From Rhynchopus sp. YZ270_cl-10 (lineage: Eukaryota > Euglenozoa > Diplonemea > Diplonemida > Diplonemidae), in the NCBI GenBank assembly GCA_964035575.1, contig OZ037844.1, forward strand, positions 1,514,501-1,578,500: a stretch of DNA of 64,000 bases, read 5' to 3'. Below the pieces are notes generated by a model that did no database searches, had not been told where the DNA came from, and saw nothing but the letters and a program-made list of their open reading frames with translations. Position numbers and translations under genes: made by a program. Below, one piece after another: positions 1 through 10,671 of the stretch (the stretch's first letter is position 1; the number at the start of each line of letters is the position of its first letter).

Positions 1-1
1 G

Positions 2-1384
2 TTGCTCTGCGCAGTGCAGAAGGGACTTCCCACTGTGGTGCAGGTGCTCATTGATGCAGGGGCAGACGTGCAGGCAAAGAACACTAATGGAGAATTGCCT
101 CTACACTTTGCTAGCTTCATGGGCGAGCTGGGGGCTGTGAAGATGTTGGTCGAAGCAGGTGCGGGAGTGCGTGTCACAGACAAGAAAGGGGAGACGTGTC
201 TTATGCTTGCGTCGGGCGCTGGACACACCGAGACTGTGCGCTATCTTGTGGGCCTGAAGGAGGTGGATGTGAATCATGAACAGAACAACGGCTGCACTGC
301 GTTGCACTGCGCAGTGCAGGGAGGACATGGCGCTGTGGTGCAGGTGCTCATTGATGCAGGGGCAGACATGGAGGCAAAGAACAACGGGGGTGGTTCGGCA
401 CTGCTCTTGGCTAGCTTTCACGGGAAGCTGGAAGTTGCCAAGGTGTTGGTCGAAGCAGGTGCGGACGTGTGTGTCACAGACCACACAGGACTCACATGTC
501 TTATGCTTGCGTCATATTTTGGACACACCGAGACTGTGCGTGCTCTTCTGTGCATGCCTGAGGTGGATGTGAATCACGTACTGAACGCAGAGAACAACAG
601 CTCCACTTCGCTACACTACGCAGTGTTAAAGAAGCACGCAGATGTGGTGCAGGTGCTCATTGCTGCAGGGGCTGATGTTGATGCAAAGAACAGCATAGGA
701 AGCACACCACTTCACTGTGCTTGTGAGGTTGGGGAACTCGACCTTGTGCAGATGTTGGTCGAAGCAGGTGCGGACGTGAGTCTGGTGGACGATAAGACTA
801 ACACGTGTCTTATCGTTGCGGCGTATGCAGGACACACCGAGACTGTGCGCTATCTTGTGGGCTTGAAGGATGTGGACGTGAATTATCGAGGCACAAGCAA
901 CTCCACAGCGTTGTACAGTGCTGTGCAGGAAGGACATCACGATGTGCTTGAGGTTCTCATTGATGCAGGGGCAGATATGGAGGTTGCGAACAGCAGGGGT
1001 ACACTGGCTCTGGAGGTTGCGTGCAATGGTGGGGATGTTGTGAGTGTGAAGATGTTGGTCGAAGCAGGCGCAAATGTGCATGTTGCAGACACGAATAGAG
1101 CCTCCTGTCTCATGCTTGCAGTGCTTGAAGGACACGCCGAGACGGTGCGCTACCTTGCAGGCTTGCCACAGGTGGACGTGGATGAAGTGCGTCAAGGAAA
1201 GACTGCGCTGTGCTGTGCACTGGACGGGGGAGCACATGCCGATGTGGTGCAGGCGCTTGGTGCGACACGTCGCATGCATGTCTCACGGACAGCGTGTGGT
1301 GGATGTCCTGTTGTATGGTGGGGTATTGGGGGTTTGTTTTTGGGGGTCTATGGTTATTTCAAACTAGCGAGAAGGGGTGTTTAG
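2..1384 (+). CDS. Ankyrin-repeat protein, 3' part, tail-anchored (copy 1)
   Basis: C-terminal 460 residues of an ankyrin-repeat protein whose start lies upstream of the window. Four higher-order units of about 104 residues are visible, each beginning near a VLIDAGAD motif and made of three ankyrin repeats (GADxxAKNxxGxxPLH, VEAGAxVxxTD, GHTETVRYLVGLKDVDVN). The last 25 or so residues form one hydrophobic stretch (VVWWGIGGLFLGVYGYF) followed by LARRGV, a tail-anchor pattern that would leave the repeats in the cytosol. The DNA is nearly identical to 9288-10671, so this is a recent duplicate of the complete copy downstream. Ankyrin arrays bind other proteins; the partner cannot be read from sequence. 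Confidence 0.85.
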   Translation: MLCAVQKGLPTVVQVLIDAGADVQAKNTNGELPLHFASFMGELGAVKMLVEAGAGVRVTDKKGETCLMLASGAGHTETVRYLVGLKEVDVNHEQNNGCTALHCAVQGGHGAVVQVLIDAGADMEAKNNGGGSALLLASFHGKLEVAKVLVEAGADVCVTDHTGLTCLMLASYFGHTETVRALLCMPEVDVNHVLNAENNSSTSLHYAVLKKHADVVQVLIAAGADVDAKNSIGSTPLHCACEVGELDLVQMLVEAGADVSLVDDKTNTCLIVAAYAGHTETVRYLVGLKDVDVNYRGTSNSTALYSAVQEGHHDVLEVLIDAGADMEVANSRGTLALEVACNGGDVVSVKMLVEAGANVHVADTNRASCLMLAVLEGHAETVRYLAGLPQVDVDEVRQGKTALCCALDGGAHADVVQALGATRRMHVSRTACGGCPVVWWGIGGLFLGVYGYFKLARRGV

Positions 1385-2330
1385 GAAATGTGAAGATGTT
1401 GGTCGAAGGTGTGGAGTGAGCATCACGACAACATGCAAGACGTGTCTTATCATTGCGTTTGTTTTCTTCCCCTGACAACGCACTTGTGGAGTCCCGCGCA
1501 GCTGATGTTGTGCGATAGGTGACGATAGGCCGCAGAAGGTGAAGAAGTTTTGTGTGGAAACACCTTTTCGCCTTATTCCTCTTATTTTGCCTCTTTTTCT
1601 CCTACTAAGGTGCCACACTCTCCTGCCTACTCTTAACCCGCTCATGTTGCAATTGCGGTGCTGTACATGCTTTGTACTGCACATATGAACGAACTGTTGG
1701 GTGATGTTTTAGCTTTTGTCCCCACATTTCATTTTTACAGGACATAGCAACCCAACCCCCTCCTATAGACAGCACCCATCCCATGTCTGTGCTCCGCTCC
1801 TGTCCACAAACTTCACAGAATTCTACAAGACATGTTCACAACATTCAAACGGGAAGATTTGGGTTTTTCTGTACTTCATGGATAATACAAGTAATGATCA
1901 CAACCAAAGGGTAGAGGCGAGTTGGGGTAGATACGATCAACACGGTTTAAAAATGATGTAAGAGATAACCGAATGGAGTGGGAACGCTAGTTAGAGCGCA
2001 GCGGAAACGATAGTGGGAACGCAACGAGCTTTTTTTCATAATGTTTTATTCTTCCCCACAAAATATCACGCGCAGAGAAACACTCGTTTTTTCACACAGC
2101 GCATCCGTTGTTTGTTTTCTCAACGACACCTTTTTTCAAAAAAAGGGGGCACACAGGGTACCACGGGCGGTCATATCATTGCTTTTCCTTTAATTTATAA
2201 GGTGCCCAGGCCCCGGAGGGCTTGGGTGCACTTTATATTTTTATTTTTTTTAACCCTCTGCCTCCCAAGCCGTTTTTTCAAGCCACTTTTGAGTTTTGGT
2301 TTTTGGGGCTCTCCAACCGGTAAGGGGACC
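1385..2330. other. Spacer after ankyrin copy 1
   Basis: Bases 1385-1557 match 10672-10846 downstream of the second ankyrin copy. They include the hairpin segment GCGCAGCTGATGTTGTGC (1497-1514). The remainder is AT-rich and unique within the window, with a GC-rich palindrome at about 2198-2231 (GGTGCCCAGGCC/GGGCTTGGGTGCAC). No convincing gene is seen. Confidence 0.5.
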
Positions 2331-2339
2331 CCAGATGCA

Positions 2340-4640
2340 AATTTTTGATCGTACCTGGCCGCAATTGAAAGATTTTGAACACGGCTTTCAATTCCATTTT
2401 TTTAAGTTTTTTTTCGAAAAAAAATGTCATCCCCAAAATGAGGGAAGCATAAAATCCACATTTTGGTTTTTGACTAATTCGGCCTGCCGAGGAAAACCCC
2501 GTAAATTATTGTTGTCCGAAAATGGCGTTATTTGAAAGATTGATCACAAAATCTTTTCAAAGAAAAAAAAATCGAGCAAAAAGTCCTAGTAGAACCCAAC
2601 TTATATGAGTGCAGCTCTGTTAGCAGCCATGTCTAAAACTGATTTCCTTAACGATTTACACTGAAACATGTCTAAAAACGTAAAAAATGGGCGATTTTTT
2701 ACCATTTGGGCATCTCCTGAGGTCGAAAGCCCCCAGAATGGGTCGGAACGGCCCTGTGACCCGAAAATCCATGAAAAAAGCACCCCGAAATACGAAAAAA
2801 CAGTGAAAATTCGGCTTACTGTGTGCTCTGCATAGGTCGTGTGTGTGGGATGTTTTTGTGGTTTTTGTGGCAACTCGCCCCAGCATCCAAATGGCAAACA
2901 GATGCAAAAAGGTTTTCGATTGTTGCTTATTTTAAAAGATTTGAGTCAAATAGTTTCCCTATAAACCAAAGGATTTTTACGAAAACAAGCAGAACCATTA
3001 TCAGATCATGATGACCCCTAGTCATAACCATGTCCTTCGGGTCGAAGGGGTGCCTCTTGGGTGGGTAGCAGTTCACAGATCCAAAGTGCAATCAGATGCG
3101 TAAAAGTTTTCGATTTTTGTTTCTTTTGAAAGATTCGTGTCAAAATCTTTGAAATATGTAAAAATATTTTACCGAAAACGAGTAGAACCTCATACAGAGC
3201 ATGGGGTGTCATTGAGGAACCAGAATAGGGGGTGCCCGTCCAAAGGGCCGTGAAAAGTGGTACTACCCCCCCCCAGCATCGAAAGTAATATCAGATGCAT
3301 AAAAGTTTTCGATTTTTGCTTCTTTTGAAAGATCGGTGCAAATTCTTTCAACATAACCTATCTCTGCTACCACGTCCTGGGCTGGACGTTAAATTGCATC
3401 CGGGGGCCCTTTTGTGGCACTCCTCCTGAAACTCTATGAAGGTCTGACCTGAGGGTAAAAGGTGCTGGGTATGCTACCCTGGGTGCTGAAGGCAGGCACA
3501 CAACATGTGTGGAGGGACCTGCAGAGCCCTAGCCAGTGAAGCCAAGGAGGCCCCCCTAGGAAACTAGGGAACGGATTGGAAGAGACCTCGCCGGTAGCCG
3601 GGAACCCTCCCTGGGCTAGTACAATGATGAAACTTCAATCTTAAGTCCACACCCATGTGGCGGCCGCTTTGGCATGCGTCTGTAAGGACAGCCTTGACTG
3701 ATACTTTCTGTATTAGCACACGATTGCCTCCCTGAAGGCTACGTAGCTACCTGAGTACAAAAAAAAAAAAAAAAAAGTGTTTTTACGAAAATGGGTAGAA
3801 CCTATGTCAGAGCACGTTGTCTTACAGATTTTAGAATATGGGGGGGTCACAGGGGTGCTCACACCCCCACCCCGCCTCCCCCCAGCATCCAAAGTAATAT
3901 CCGATGCATAAAAGTTTTCGATTCTTGCTTCTTTTGAAAGATCGGCGAAAAATCTTTCGAAATATATAAAAAATTGTGTTCACGAAAATGGGTCGAACCC
4001 AACTGAGGGCTTGGCGGCATTGGGTATCGCGAAAGGTACAGATTGGGGGTGTGGGTGAAAAAACGTCAGTTTCGGTGAAAGTAGCACCCCAGCCCCCAGC
4101 ACCGAAAGTAATACCAGATGCATAAAAGTTTTCGACTCTTGCTTCTTTTGAAAGATCGGTGCAAATTCTTTCCACATAAAAAAAATGTTTTTACAAAAAT
4201 GAGTTGAACCTGTCTAACAGCATGGCGTCATTTCGAAAGCCATTAAAGTGGCTCTTGGGGCGTATAGGGTTAACCCTTTAGACCCCAGATACCCATATAT
4301 GGGTAGCAGAATGGCGCCATACAATTAGGAATATTCTACTCAAAATGGGAAAAACATTTTTTATATTTTGAAAGATTTTGCGCCGATCTTTCAAAAGAAG
4401 CAATAATCGAAAAGATTTGTGCATCTAATATTTTTTTGGATGCTGGGGGGAAGGCGGAGCTGCCACGGAAAATCATGTTTTTTGACCAACACCCCCTGAA
4501 ATAACCCTCCTAATACCACTAGGCTATTACTGGGGTTCTACTCAGTTTCAGAAAAACATTTTTTTATATTTTGAAAGATTTTTCACCGATCTTTCAAAAT
4601 ACGCCATCTAAGAACACTTTTATGCATCTGGGTTTTCCTT
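2340..4640. repeat. Degenerate satellite of about 200-bp units
   Basis: A motif close to GCATAAAAGTTTTCGATT, then TTGCTTCTTTTGAAAGAT, recurs at about 2905, 3093, 3296, 3905 and 4119, and in inverted orientation at about 4376-4424 and 4583-4640. Between motifs each unit has a diverged C-rich tract with CCCCCAGCATC and the segment GAAAATGGGTAGAACC. Unit spacing is about 190-220 bp where undisturbed. One unit is interrupted by the retroposed insertion at 3357-3776. No coding potential. Confidence 0.75.
3357..3776 (+). mobile_element. Retroposed insertion with poly(A) tail (5'-truncated LINE 3' end or SINE)
   Basis: A GC-rich block of about 400 bp, unlike its AT-rich surroundings, ends in GTAGCTACCTGAGTAC followed by 18 A residues. 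It sits between 'ctttcaacata' and 'gtgtttttacgaaaatgggt', sequences that are adjacent in neighbouring satellite units (for example near 4170-4195). It is therefore an insertion at an A-rich site, as expected of target-primed reverse transcription. No reverse-transcriptase reading frame and no clear tRNA-type A and B boxes are visible, so I cannot tell a truncated LINE from a SINE. A target duplication cannot be separated from the A tract. Confidence 0.6.
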
Positions 4641-4689
4641 GGATGCCGGGGAGCGTGGAAAAGTACGAAAAAAGGGTCACTTTTCAGAG

Positions 4690-5400
4690 TCTCCATGTGA
4701 TTAAAAATTTGGAGGTGAGGGAGCCGAGTTTGGTGTCGTTCGGAGATGTGCTCCCAGGCAATTCTTTCGAGTCACGGGCTGGGGAGCTTCCTGCAAGCAG
4801 AGGAAGCTGTGCTTTCCGTAGGCCACTCTGTCTTACCTCAGCAGAGTTGGTCGTTACGGGGCAGGCGATGTGGCTCGCTGGGGTGATCCCTTCGAGGTGC
4901 CCGCATCGGTTCGCAAAGAACTGTATGAGGCGTGGGGGATCCTGATCCGGAACGAGTGGTACACACCCAAAGAACGCGCCTTTGTACAGAGGATGGTCGG
5001 ACGCTTCGTCTACAGCATGGGAGGTAATCCTTGAGACACTTTTTCCGTGGTGCGTAGAAGCAGAGAAGATGGGTACTTTCGTGGTTTCGAGTCGACATAT
5101 TTTTTTGAAGGAAATGCTGGCGGCCCTACAGTGTATGGCGATGGCAGCGAAGGAACCGGGGTAAAGGACCTTTGCATTTTTGTGGATAACGCTGCAGTGG
5201 TGTCGACAATCAATTCCGGCCATTCGTCGTACTACCTCGGGAATGAGATTCTGTGTTTGCTGTTCGCACTTGGAGACAATCGAGGGATGCACATCTTTTC
5301 GGAATGGGTCCCTTCAGATTTTGAGAAGGCCGACACCCGCGGCACCGCTCACCCGAATACTCAACCGTCTCACCAAAAAGATGGCGACAAGGCTGGACAC
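4690..5400 (+). mobile_element. Fossil retroelement, RT/RNase H end (DIRS-like or Ty3-like)
   Basis: The + strand encodes a recognisable RNase H-type segment at about 5160-5340: FVDNAAVVSTINSG, then IFSEWVPSDFEKADT. This is the form 'DN..VV..INSG ... W.P...NKAD' found at the end of DIRS-type and Ty3-type polymerase proteins. The segment just before it (4880-5030, VPASVRKELYEAWG and following) also fits the family. No terminal repeats are seen and the element is clearly broken, with several interruptions. Old, judging from loss of most of the element. Family assignment rests on motif memory only. Confidence 0.6.
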
Positions 5401-5458
5401 GAAAAATTGGTAGCGACCGCCGTCTCTAACAGGAGGGTTACTGGGTACAAACAGACGA

Positions 5459-6096
5459 ATCCGCCCTCACGGGTATGAGCTAACCTCCCGCCTACAATGG
5501 CACGAGTGAACCGATCCGCCCTCACGGGTATGAATGAGCCTTCCGCCATCACGATCGACTGATTTTCTGCCCTCACGGTTCGGGTGAACCTATCCGCCCT
5601 CACAGGCATGAGTGCGCCTTCCGCCCTCACGGGTACGTGAACCTATCCGCCCTCTCGGGTATGAGTGAGCCATCCGCCCTCACGGGTATGAGTGAGCCAT
5701 CCGCCATCACGGGTATGAGTGTACCTTCCGCCATCACGATTTGGACTGATCTTCCGCCCTCACGGGTACGTGTACCTATCCGCCCTCACGGGTATGAATG
5801 CACTTTCCGCCCTCACGGGTACCGTCATCACGGTTTAGACTGATCTTCCGCCCTCACGGGTATGAGTGTACCTATCCGCCCTCACGGGTATGAATGCACT
5901 TTCCGCCCTCACGGGTACCGTCATCACGGTTTAGACTGATCTTCCGCCCTCACGGGTATGAGTGTACCTTCCGCCATCACGATTTTGACTGATCTTCCGC
6001 CCTCACGGGTATGAATGCACCTTCCGCCCTCACGGGTACGAGTGATCTTCCGCCCTCACGGGTATGCGTAACAATATCCGCCCTCACGGGTATGGC
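5459..6096. repeat. 27-bp minisatellite (CCGCCCTCACGGGTATGAG type)
   Basis: About two dozen imperfect copies of a unit starting CCGCCCTCACGGGTATGAGT and ending roughly GTACCTT, with variants CCGCCATCACGA and GGGTACCGTCATCACGG. A longer double unit containing 'gtaccgtcatcacggtttagactgatctt' type sequence occurs twice (about 5818 and 5914), showing local amplification. It begins directly behind the fossil retroelement. Open frames through it are a consequence of the repeat. Confidence 0.9.
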
Positions 6097-6284
6097 TGTT
6101 TTTAACTTTGGGCATGATGGCTTTATAGGCTGTGAGAGGGTTGATCTGTCGCTGAGATGATCCGCCTGTTCAGGGCATGAATTAATTTATGCACAAAGAT
6201 CCCCTCCACAAGTGCGTCAAGGACGTTAAAAACAGCTGCGGGTTCTGCCTGCTACGCAGTCCCTCCCTTCGTTCGGGATTTGGG

Positions 6285-6562
6285 GCGATCAACGAAAAAA
6301 CTTTCTCTCTTTTTTTCCTTGTTTTCGTTTCTTTTTACTGAATATCTATCTAAAAAAGGAAGAGTTTTATTTTTGAATATACGAGAATCGTCATATAAAA
6401 ATAAAACTCTGTTTTTAGATAGTGCTTGCCGAATTACTCCCCAGATTCATTCACTCAGGGACACTAATTCGAGCGATCAACGAAAAAACTTTCTCTCTTT
6501 TTTTCCTTGTTTTCGTTTCTTTTTACTGAATATCTATCTAAAAAAGGAAGAGTTTTATTTTT
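6285..6562. repeat. Pair of about 90-bp direct repeats with an internal inverted arm
   Basis: GCGATCAACGAAAAAACTTT and the next ~70 bases occur at 6285-6374 and again at 6473-6562. The end of the first copy (ATCTAAAAAAGGAAGAG...) has an inverted partner at about 6398-6424, so the first copy can fold. The roughly 100 bp between the copies are AT-rich and contain no gene. Confidence 0.75.
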
Positions 6563-7013
6563 TGATAAAACAACGTGTTGTCAATTCTAAAAATATTGGA
6601 GGCAGCGCTGCAAACAAAACGGATTGAAAAAAAAAAAACAGAAGCTTGCTTGTTTTCTTTGAGTACTCAATGAACCACAACAACAGTACTTCAGTTTAAC
6701 ACATTTTTTCACCTTTTTGTTTTCCCGGCTTTGAGCGCACAAACAAAAACTGTTTGTACGCAGGTTACGCCTTTTCCCTACAGTGGTTTGAGCTTCTTGT
6801 GTAGACACTTTCGAATAGAGGACACGGAATGTACGTATCCTGAAACGCACAGCATACACTGTTGTTTTATGCACATTTAGTCTTTTGCGCAACAAGCAAG
6901 AGTAACGAGTCTCTCGAGCATTTCTTGCACCATGCTCATCCTCGAATGACAGCATCCCTTGACAACACTGGAATCCCGCACAGCTGATGCTGTGCGATAA
7001 CGAATGTGATCAA

Positions 7014-7076
7014 GGTGAGGAACCACGAGAGCTTCAGGTTCATCTTTGTAAACTTTTCTTTCTTTCCCCTTCGCAG
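7014..7076 (+). repeat. Hairpin/pyrimidine-tract element, ankyrin-type copy
   Basis: Member of the dispersed + strand element described in the findings. It reads GGTGAGGAACCACGAGAG, then CTTCAGGTTCATC, then a pyrimidine tract ending CTTCGCAG. It lies 620 bp upstream of the ATG of ankyrin copy 2. The GT start and the pyrimidine-rich CAG end would also fit a 63-nt 5'-UTR intron or a splice acceptor. Confidence 0.5.
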
Positions 7077-7650
7077 ATGTGAAACTCGCACCTGTGAATT
7101 CCAAAACAATTCTCTTTAATGATGATCAACACAATGCAGACATCAGCCACATAAAAAACAGTACGACTCCATTTGTTTTGCATCCAACTTCAATACCCCC
7201 GTCACAAAGTGTACCAACAAGGACCACTTCCGTTTGGCTTAGAATCAGGTTCGTGTGGAGGTGGGGAGGCAGTCTGCCAGTTGTTCTTGCTACTGTGAGC
7301 GGCGAGTTGAAGCGTTGTGCCCCTTTCAGTTGTGATGAGTGGCAAAAGAACGTCGACCTCGCTGTGTCTGCCTTCATCTGCGATGGCTGGTCGGATGTGA
7401 TGCCAAGTTGCAAGAAGCACGCCACACTTCTTCTCTCGCACTGAAGAGCCTTGCAGTCTTTCTTTAGCCAAGATCACGACAAAAAGTGCTACATTTTCCA
7501 CACGAAATACACGATCACCCACACCCTGCTTCGAGCGCTACATATGTGAGTGATGTCCACATGCAGAAAGGAATGAAAGCCTGAAAGTGACGTCTTCAGA
7601 CACCTCCTTTGTCTCCTTTGTGTCCCTCCTCCCCACCTCACAACCCACGC

Positions 7651-7658
7651 ATAAAAAG
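7651..7658 (+). promoter_or_regulatory. Possible TATA-type box of ankyrin copy 2
   Basis: ATAAAAAG lies 38 nt upstream of the chosen ATG in a C-rich context (CCCACGC-ATAAAAAG). The same octamer precedes ankyrin copy 3 (12189-12196) and the PLAT gene (23355-23362). The distance to the ATG is short, so its role is uncertain. Confidence 0.25.
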
Positions 7659-7695
7659 GAAAACCACAACACACATTAACGAGAAGTTCAAAACC

Positions 7696-10671
7696 ATGTC
7701 GAAGCGACACACAGACAGCACACCTGACGAGAAGGCACCACACAGCACAACACTTTCTGCACACAAGGTCTTGGTGGAGGCTGCCAGGAACGGCGACACG
7801 ACTGCCGTGCGGGTGGGACTTGAGAAGCTCAGCCCAGACACAGACAGCAAAACGGCTGCCTTCGATACTGTACACGAGGCATGCAGAGGGAACCACGATG
7901 AATGCCTCGCACTGCTTCTTCCGTATGTTGAGACAACGCAGATGGGCTTCGGGATGCTGCTGAGTGAGTGCATCCACGCAGACCACACTGCGCGCACGGA
8001 GGTCCTCTTGCAGCATTGGAAGTCAGTCTGCAGCAACGTTGCGTTTGTCCCACACGGGCAGGAGGCAGACATCGAAAGTGAGACACCTCGTCCCTGTCCA
8101 GCCATGTGGGAGGACCCTGCAGTGTGTCAGGTGCTCATTGATGCAGGGGCAGACATCGAGACAAAGGACGACATGGGACGTTCGCCTCTGCACTGGTCTT
8201 GCCATTCAGGAGCACTCGCAGTTGTGAAGATGTTGGTCGCAGCCGGTACGGAAGTCTGTGTCACAGACAACAATGGAGCCACGTGTCTTATTTTTGCAGC
8301 ACATCATGGACACACCGAGACTGTGCGCTATCTTGTGGGCTTGAAGGATGTGGACGTGAATCATGAAAATGAGAACGGCGCCACTGCGTTGCTCTGCGCA
8401 GTGCAGAAGGGACTTCCCACTGTGGTGCAGGTGCTCATTGATGCAGGGGCAGACGTGCAGGCAAACAACACTAATGGAGAATTGCCTCTACACTTTGCTA
8501 GCTTCATTGGCAAGGTGGGGGCTGTGAAGATGTTGGTCGAAGCAGGTGCGGAAGTGCGTGCCACAGACAACAAAGGACAGACGTGTCTTATGATTGCGTC
8601 GGGTGTTGGAAACACTGAGACGGTACGGTATCTTGTACGCTTGCCGGGTGTGGAAGTGAATCATCATGAAGAGAAGGGCTACACTGCATTGCACTTCGCA
8701 GTGCAGGAAGGACATGGCGATGTGGTGCAGGTGCTCATTGATGCAGGGGCTGACATCGAGACAAAGGATGAGGACGGACGTTCACCTCTGCTCAGGGCGA
8801 GCGTTTCAGGCAAGATCGCAGTTGTGAAGACGTTGGTCGAAGCAGGTGCGAGAGTGTGTGTCACAGACAACAAAGGTAACACGTGTCTTATGCTTGCGTC
8901 ACTCTATGGACATACCGAGACTGTGCGCACTTTTCTGTGCATGCCTGAGGTGGATGTGAATCGCGCTGACAACAACAGCCGCACTTCGCTCCAGTACGCA
9001 GTGCAGGGAGGGCGTGGCGATGTGGTGCAGGTGCTCATTGATGCAGGGGCTGATGTTGATGCAAAGAACAGTCTCGGAAGCACACCACTTCACTGTGCTT
9101 GTGAGGTTGGGGAACTCGACATTGTGCAGATGTTGGTGGAAGCAGGTGCGGACGTGAGTCTGGTGGACGGTAAGACTAACACGTGTCTTATCATTGCGGC
9201 GTATGCAGGACACACCGAGACTGTGCGCTATCTTGTGGGCTTGAAGGATGTGGACGTGAATTATCGAGGCATGACCAACTTCACAGCGTTGTACAGTGCG
9301 GTGCAGGAAGGACATCACAATGTGCTTGAGGTTCTCATTGATGCAGGGGCAGATATGGAGGTTGCGAACAGCTGGGGTACACTGGCTCTGGAGTTTGCGT
9401 GCAATCGTGGGGATGTTGTGAGTGTGAAGATGTTGGTCGAAGCAGGCGCGGGAGTGCTTGCCACAGACAAGAAAGGCGAGACGTGTCTTATGACTGCGTC
9501 GGGCGCTGGACACACCGATACTGTGCGCTATCTTGTGGGCCTGAAGGAGGTGGATGTGAATCATGAACATAACAACGGCTGCACTGCGTTGCACTTCGCA
9601 GTGCAGGGAGGACATGGCGCTGTGGTGCAGGTGCTCATTGATGCAGGGGCAGACATGGAGGCAAAGAACAACGGGGGTGGTTCTGCTCTGCTCTTGGCTA
9701 GCTTTCACGGGCATCTGGAAGTTGCCAAGGTGTTGGTCGAAGCAGGTGCGGACGTGTGCGTCACAGACCACACAGGACTCACATGCCTTATGCTTGCGGC
9801 TGGTTTGGGACACACCGAGACTGTGCGCACTCTTCTGTGCATGCCTGAGGTGGACGTGAATCACGTACAGAATGCAGAGAACAACAGCTCCACTTCGCTA
9901 CACTACGCAGTGTTAAAGAAGCACGCAGATGTGGTGCAGGTGCTGATTGCTGCAGGGGCTGATGTTGATGCAAAGAACAGCCTCGGAAGCACACCTCTTC
10001 ACTGTGCTTGTGAGGTTGGGGAACTCGACATTGTGCAGATGTTGGTCAAAGCAGGTGTGGACGTGAGTCTGGTGGACGATAAGACTAACACGTGTCTTAT
10101 CGTTGCGGCGTATGCAGGACACACCGAGATTGTACGCTATCTTGTGGGCTTGAAGGATGCGGACGTGAATTATCGAGGCACAAGCAACTCCACAGCATTG
10201 TACAGTGCGGTGCAGGAAGGACATCACGATGTGCTTGAGGTTCTCATTGATGCAGGGGCAGATATGGAGGTTGGGAACAGCTGGGGTACACTGGCTCTGG
10301 AGGTTGCGTGCAATGGTGGGGATGTTGTGAGTGTGAAGATGTTGGTCGAAGCAGGCGCAAATGTGCATGTTGCAGACACGAACAGAGCCTCCTGTCTCAT
10401 GCTCGCAGTGCTTAAAGGACACGCCGAGACGGTGCGCTACCTTGCAGGCTTGCCACAGGTGGACGTGGATGAAGTGCGTCAAGGAAAGACTGCGCTGTGC
10501 TGTGCACTGGACGGGGGAGCACATGCCGATGTGGTGCAGGCGCTTGGTGCGACACGTCGCATGCATGTCTCACGGACAGCGTGTGGTGGATGTCCTGTTG
10601 TATGGTGGGGTATTGGGGGTTTGTTTTTGGGGGTCTATGGTTATTTTAAACTAGCGAGAAGGGGTGTTTAG
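7696..10671 (+). CDS. Ankyrin-repeat protein, tail-anchored (copy 2, complete)
   Basis: Complete 991-residue protein in one exon. The ATG at 7696 sits in the context aaaaccATGTCG and begins MSKRHTDSTPDEKAP; the frame stays open upstream to 7609 but without a better start. Residues 1-150 form a non-standard N-terminal part with one weak ankyrin pair, then eight higher-order units of about 104 residues (three ankyrins each, marked by VLIDAGAD) run to about residue 950. The C-terminus is a single membrane segment (VVWWGIGGLFLGVYGYF) plus ARRGV, so the protein is probably a tail-anchored scaffold with its repeats in the cytosol. Unit-to-unit identity is high, so copy number can change by unequal exchange. 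The ligand is unknown. Confidence 0.9.
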   Translation: MSKRHTDSTPDEKAPHSTTLSAHKVLVEAARNGDTTAVRVGLEKLSPDTDSKTAAFDTVHEACRGNHDECLALLLPYVETTQMGFGMLLSECIHADHTARTEVLLQHWKSVCSNVAFVPHGQEADIESETPRPCPAMWEDPAVCQVLIDAGADIETKDDMGRSPLHWSCHSGALAVVKMLVAAGTEVCVTDNNGATCLIFAAHHGHTETVRYLVGLKDVDVNHENENGATALLCAVQKGLPTVVQVLIDAGADVQANNTNGELPLHFASFIGKVGAVKMLVEAGAEVRATDNKGQTCLMIASGVGNTETVRYLVRLPGVEVNHHEEKGYTALHFAVQEGHGDVVQVLIDAGADIETKDEDGRSPLLRASVSGKIAVVKTLVEAGARVCVTDNKGNTCLMLASLYGHTETVRTFLCMPEVDVNRADNNSRTSLQYAVQGGRGDVVQVLIDAGADVDAKNSLGSTPLHCACEVGELDIVQMLVEAGADVSLVDGKTNTCLIIAAYAGHTETVRYLVGLKDVDVNYRGMTNFTALYSAVQEGHHNVLEVLIDAGADMEVANSWGTLALEFACNRGDVVSVKMLVEAGAGVLATDKKGETCLMTASGAGHTDTVRYLVGLKEVDVNHEHNNGCTALHFAVQGGHGAVVQVLIDAGADMEAKNNGGGSALLLASFHGHLEVAKVLVEAGADVCVTDHTGLTCLMLAAGLGHTETVRTLLCMPEVDVNHVQNAENNSSTSLHYAVLKKHADVVQVLIAAGADVDAKNSLGSTPLHCACEVGELDIVQMLVKAGVDVSLVDDKTNTCLIVAAYAGHTEIVRYLVGLKDADVNYRGTSNSTALYSAVQEGHHDVLEVLIDAGADMEVGNSWGTLALEVACNGGDVVSVKMLVEAGANVHVADTNRASCLMLAVLKGHAETVRYLAGLPQVDVDEVRQGKTALCCALDGGAHADVVQALGATRRMHVSRTACGGCPVVWWGIGGLFLGVYGYFKLARRGV

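Larger units (their letters stand above)
6745..7695 (+). repeat. Duplicated 5' region of ankyrin copy 2
   Basis: This block is nearly identical to 11283-12233, an offset of 4,538 bp, and is therefore part of the tandem duplication that made ankyrin copies 2 and 3. It holds the GCACAGCTGATGCTGTGC hairpin (6978-6995), a GGTGAG hairpin-like element followed by a pyrimidine tract and CAG (7014-7076), and an open frame at 7079-7444 that lacks any ATG start. The two copies of that frame encode identical residues, but the non-coding sequence is equally conserved, so this is not evidence for coding. Confidence 0.7.

Noticed and set aside
626-1279. Minus-strand frames through the ankyrin genes (also 8899-9864, 9913-10566, 13557-14138)
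   Set aside because: They mirror the periodic ankyrin codons and show no independent domain or composition.
4684-5292. Minus-strand 202-residue frame over the fossil retroelement
   Set aside because: The recognisable RNase H-type motif lies on the + strand; the minus frame has no domain signature.
5459-6096. Regularly spaced repeats resembling a CRISPR array
   Set aside because: The unit is a contiguous 27-bp tandem with no unique spacers, and the genome is eukaryotic.
7079-7444. 121-residue frame conserved without change in both duplicates (also 11617-11982)
   Set aside because: It begins at GTG, has no usable ATG, and the non-coding sequence around it is conserved to the same degree, so conservation reflects recent duplication.
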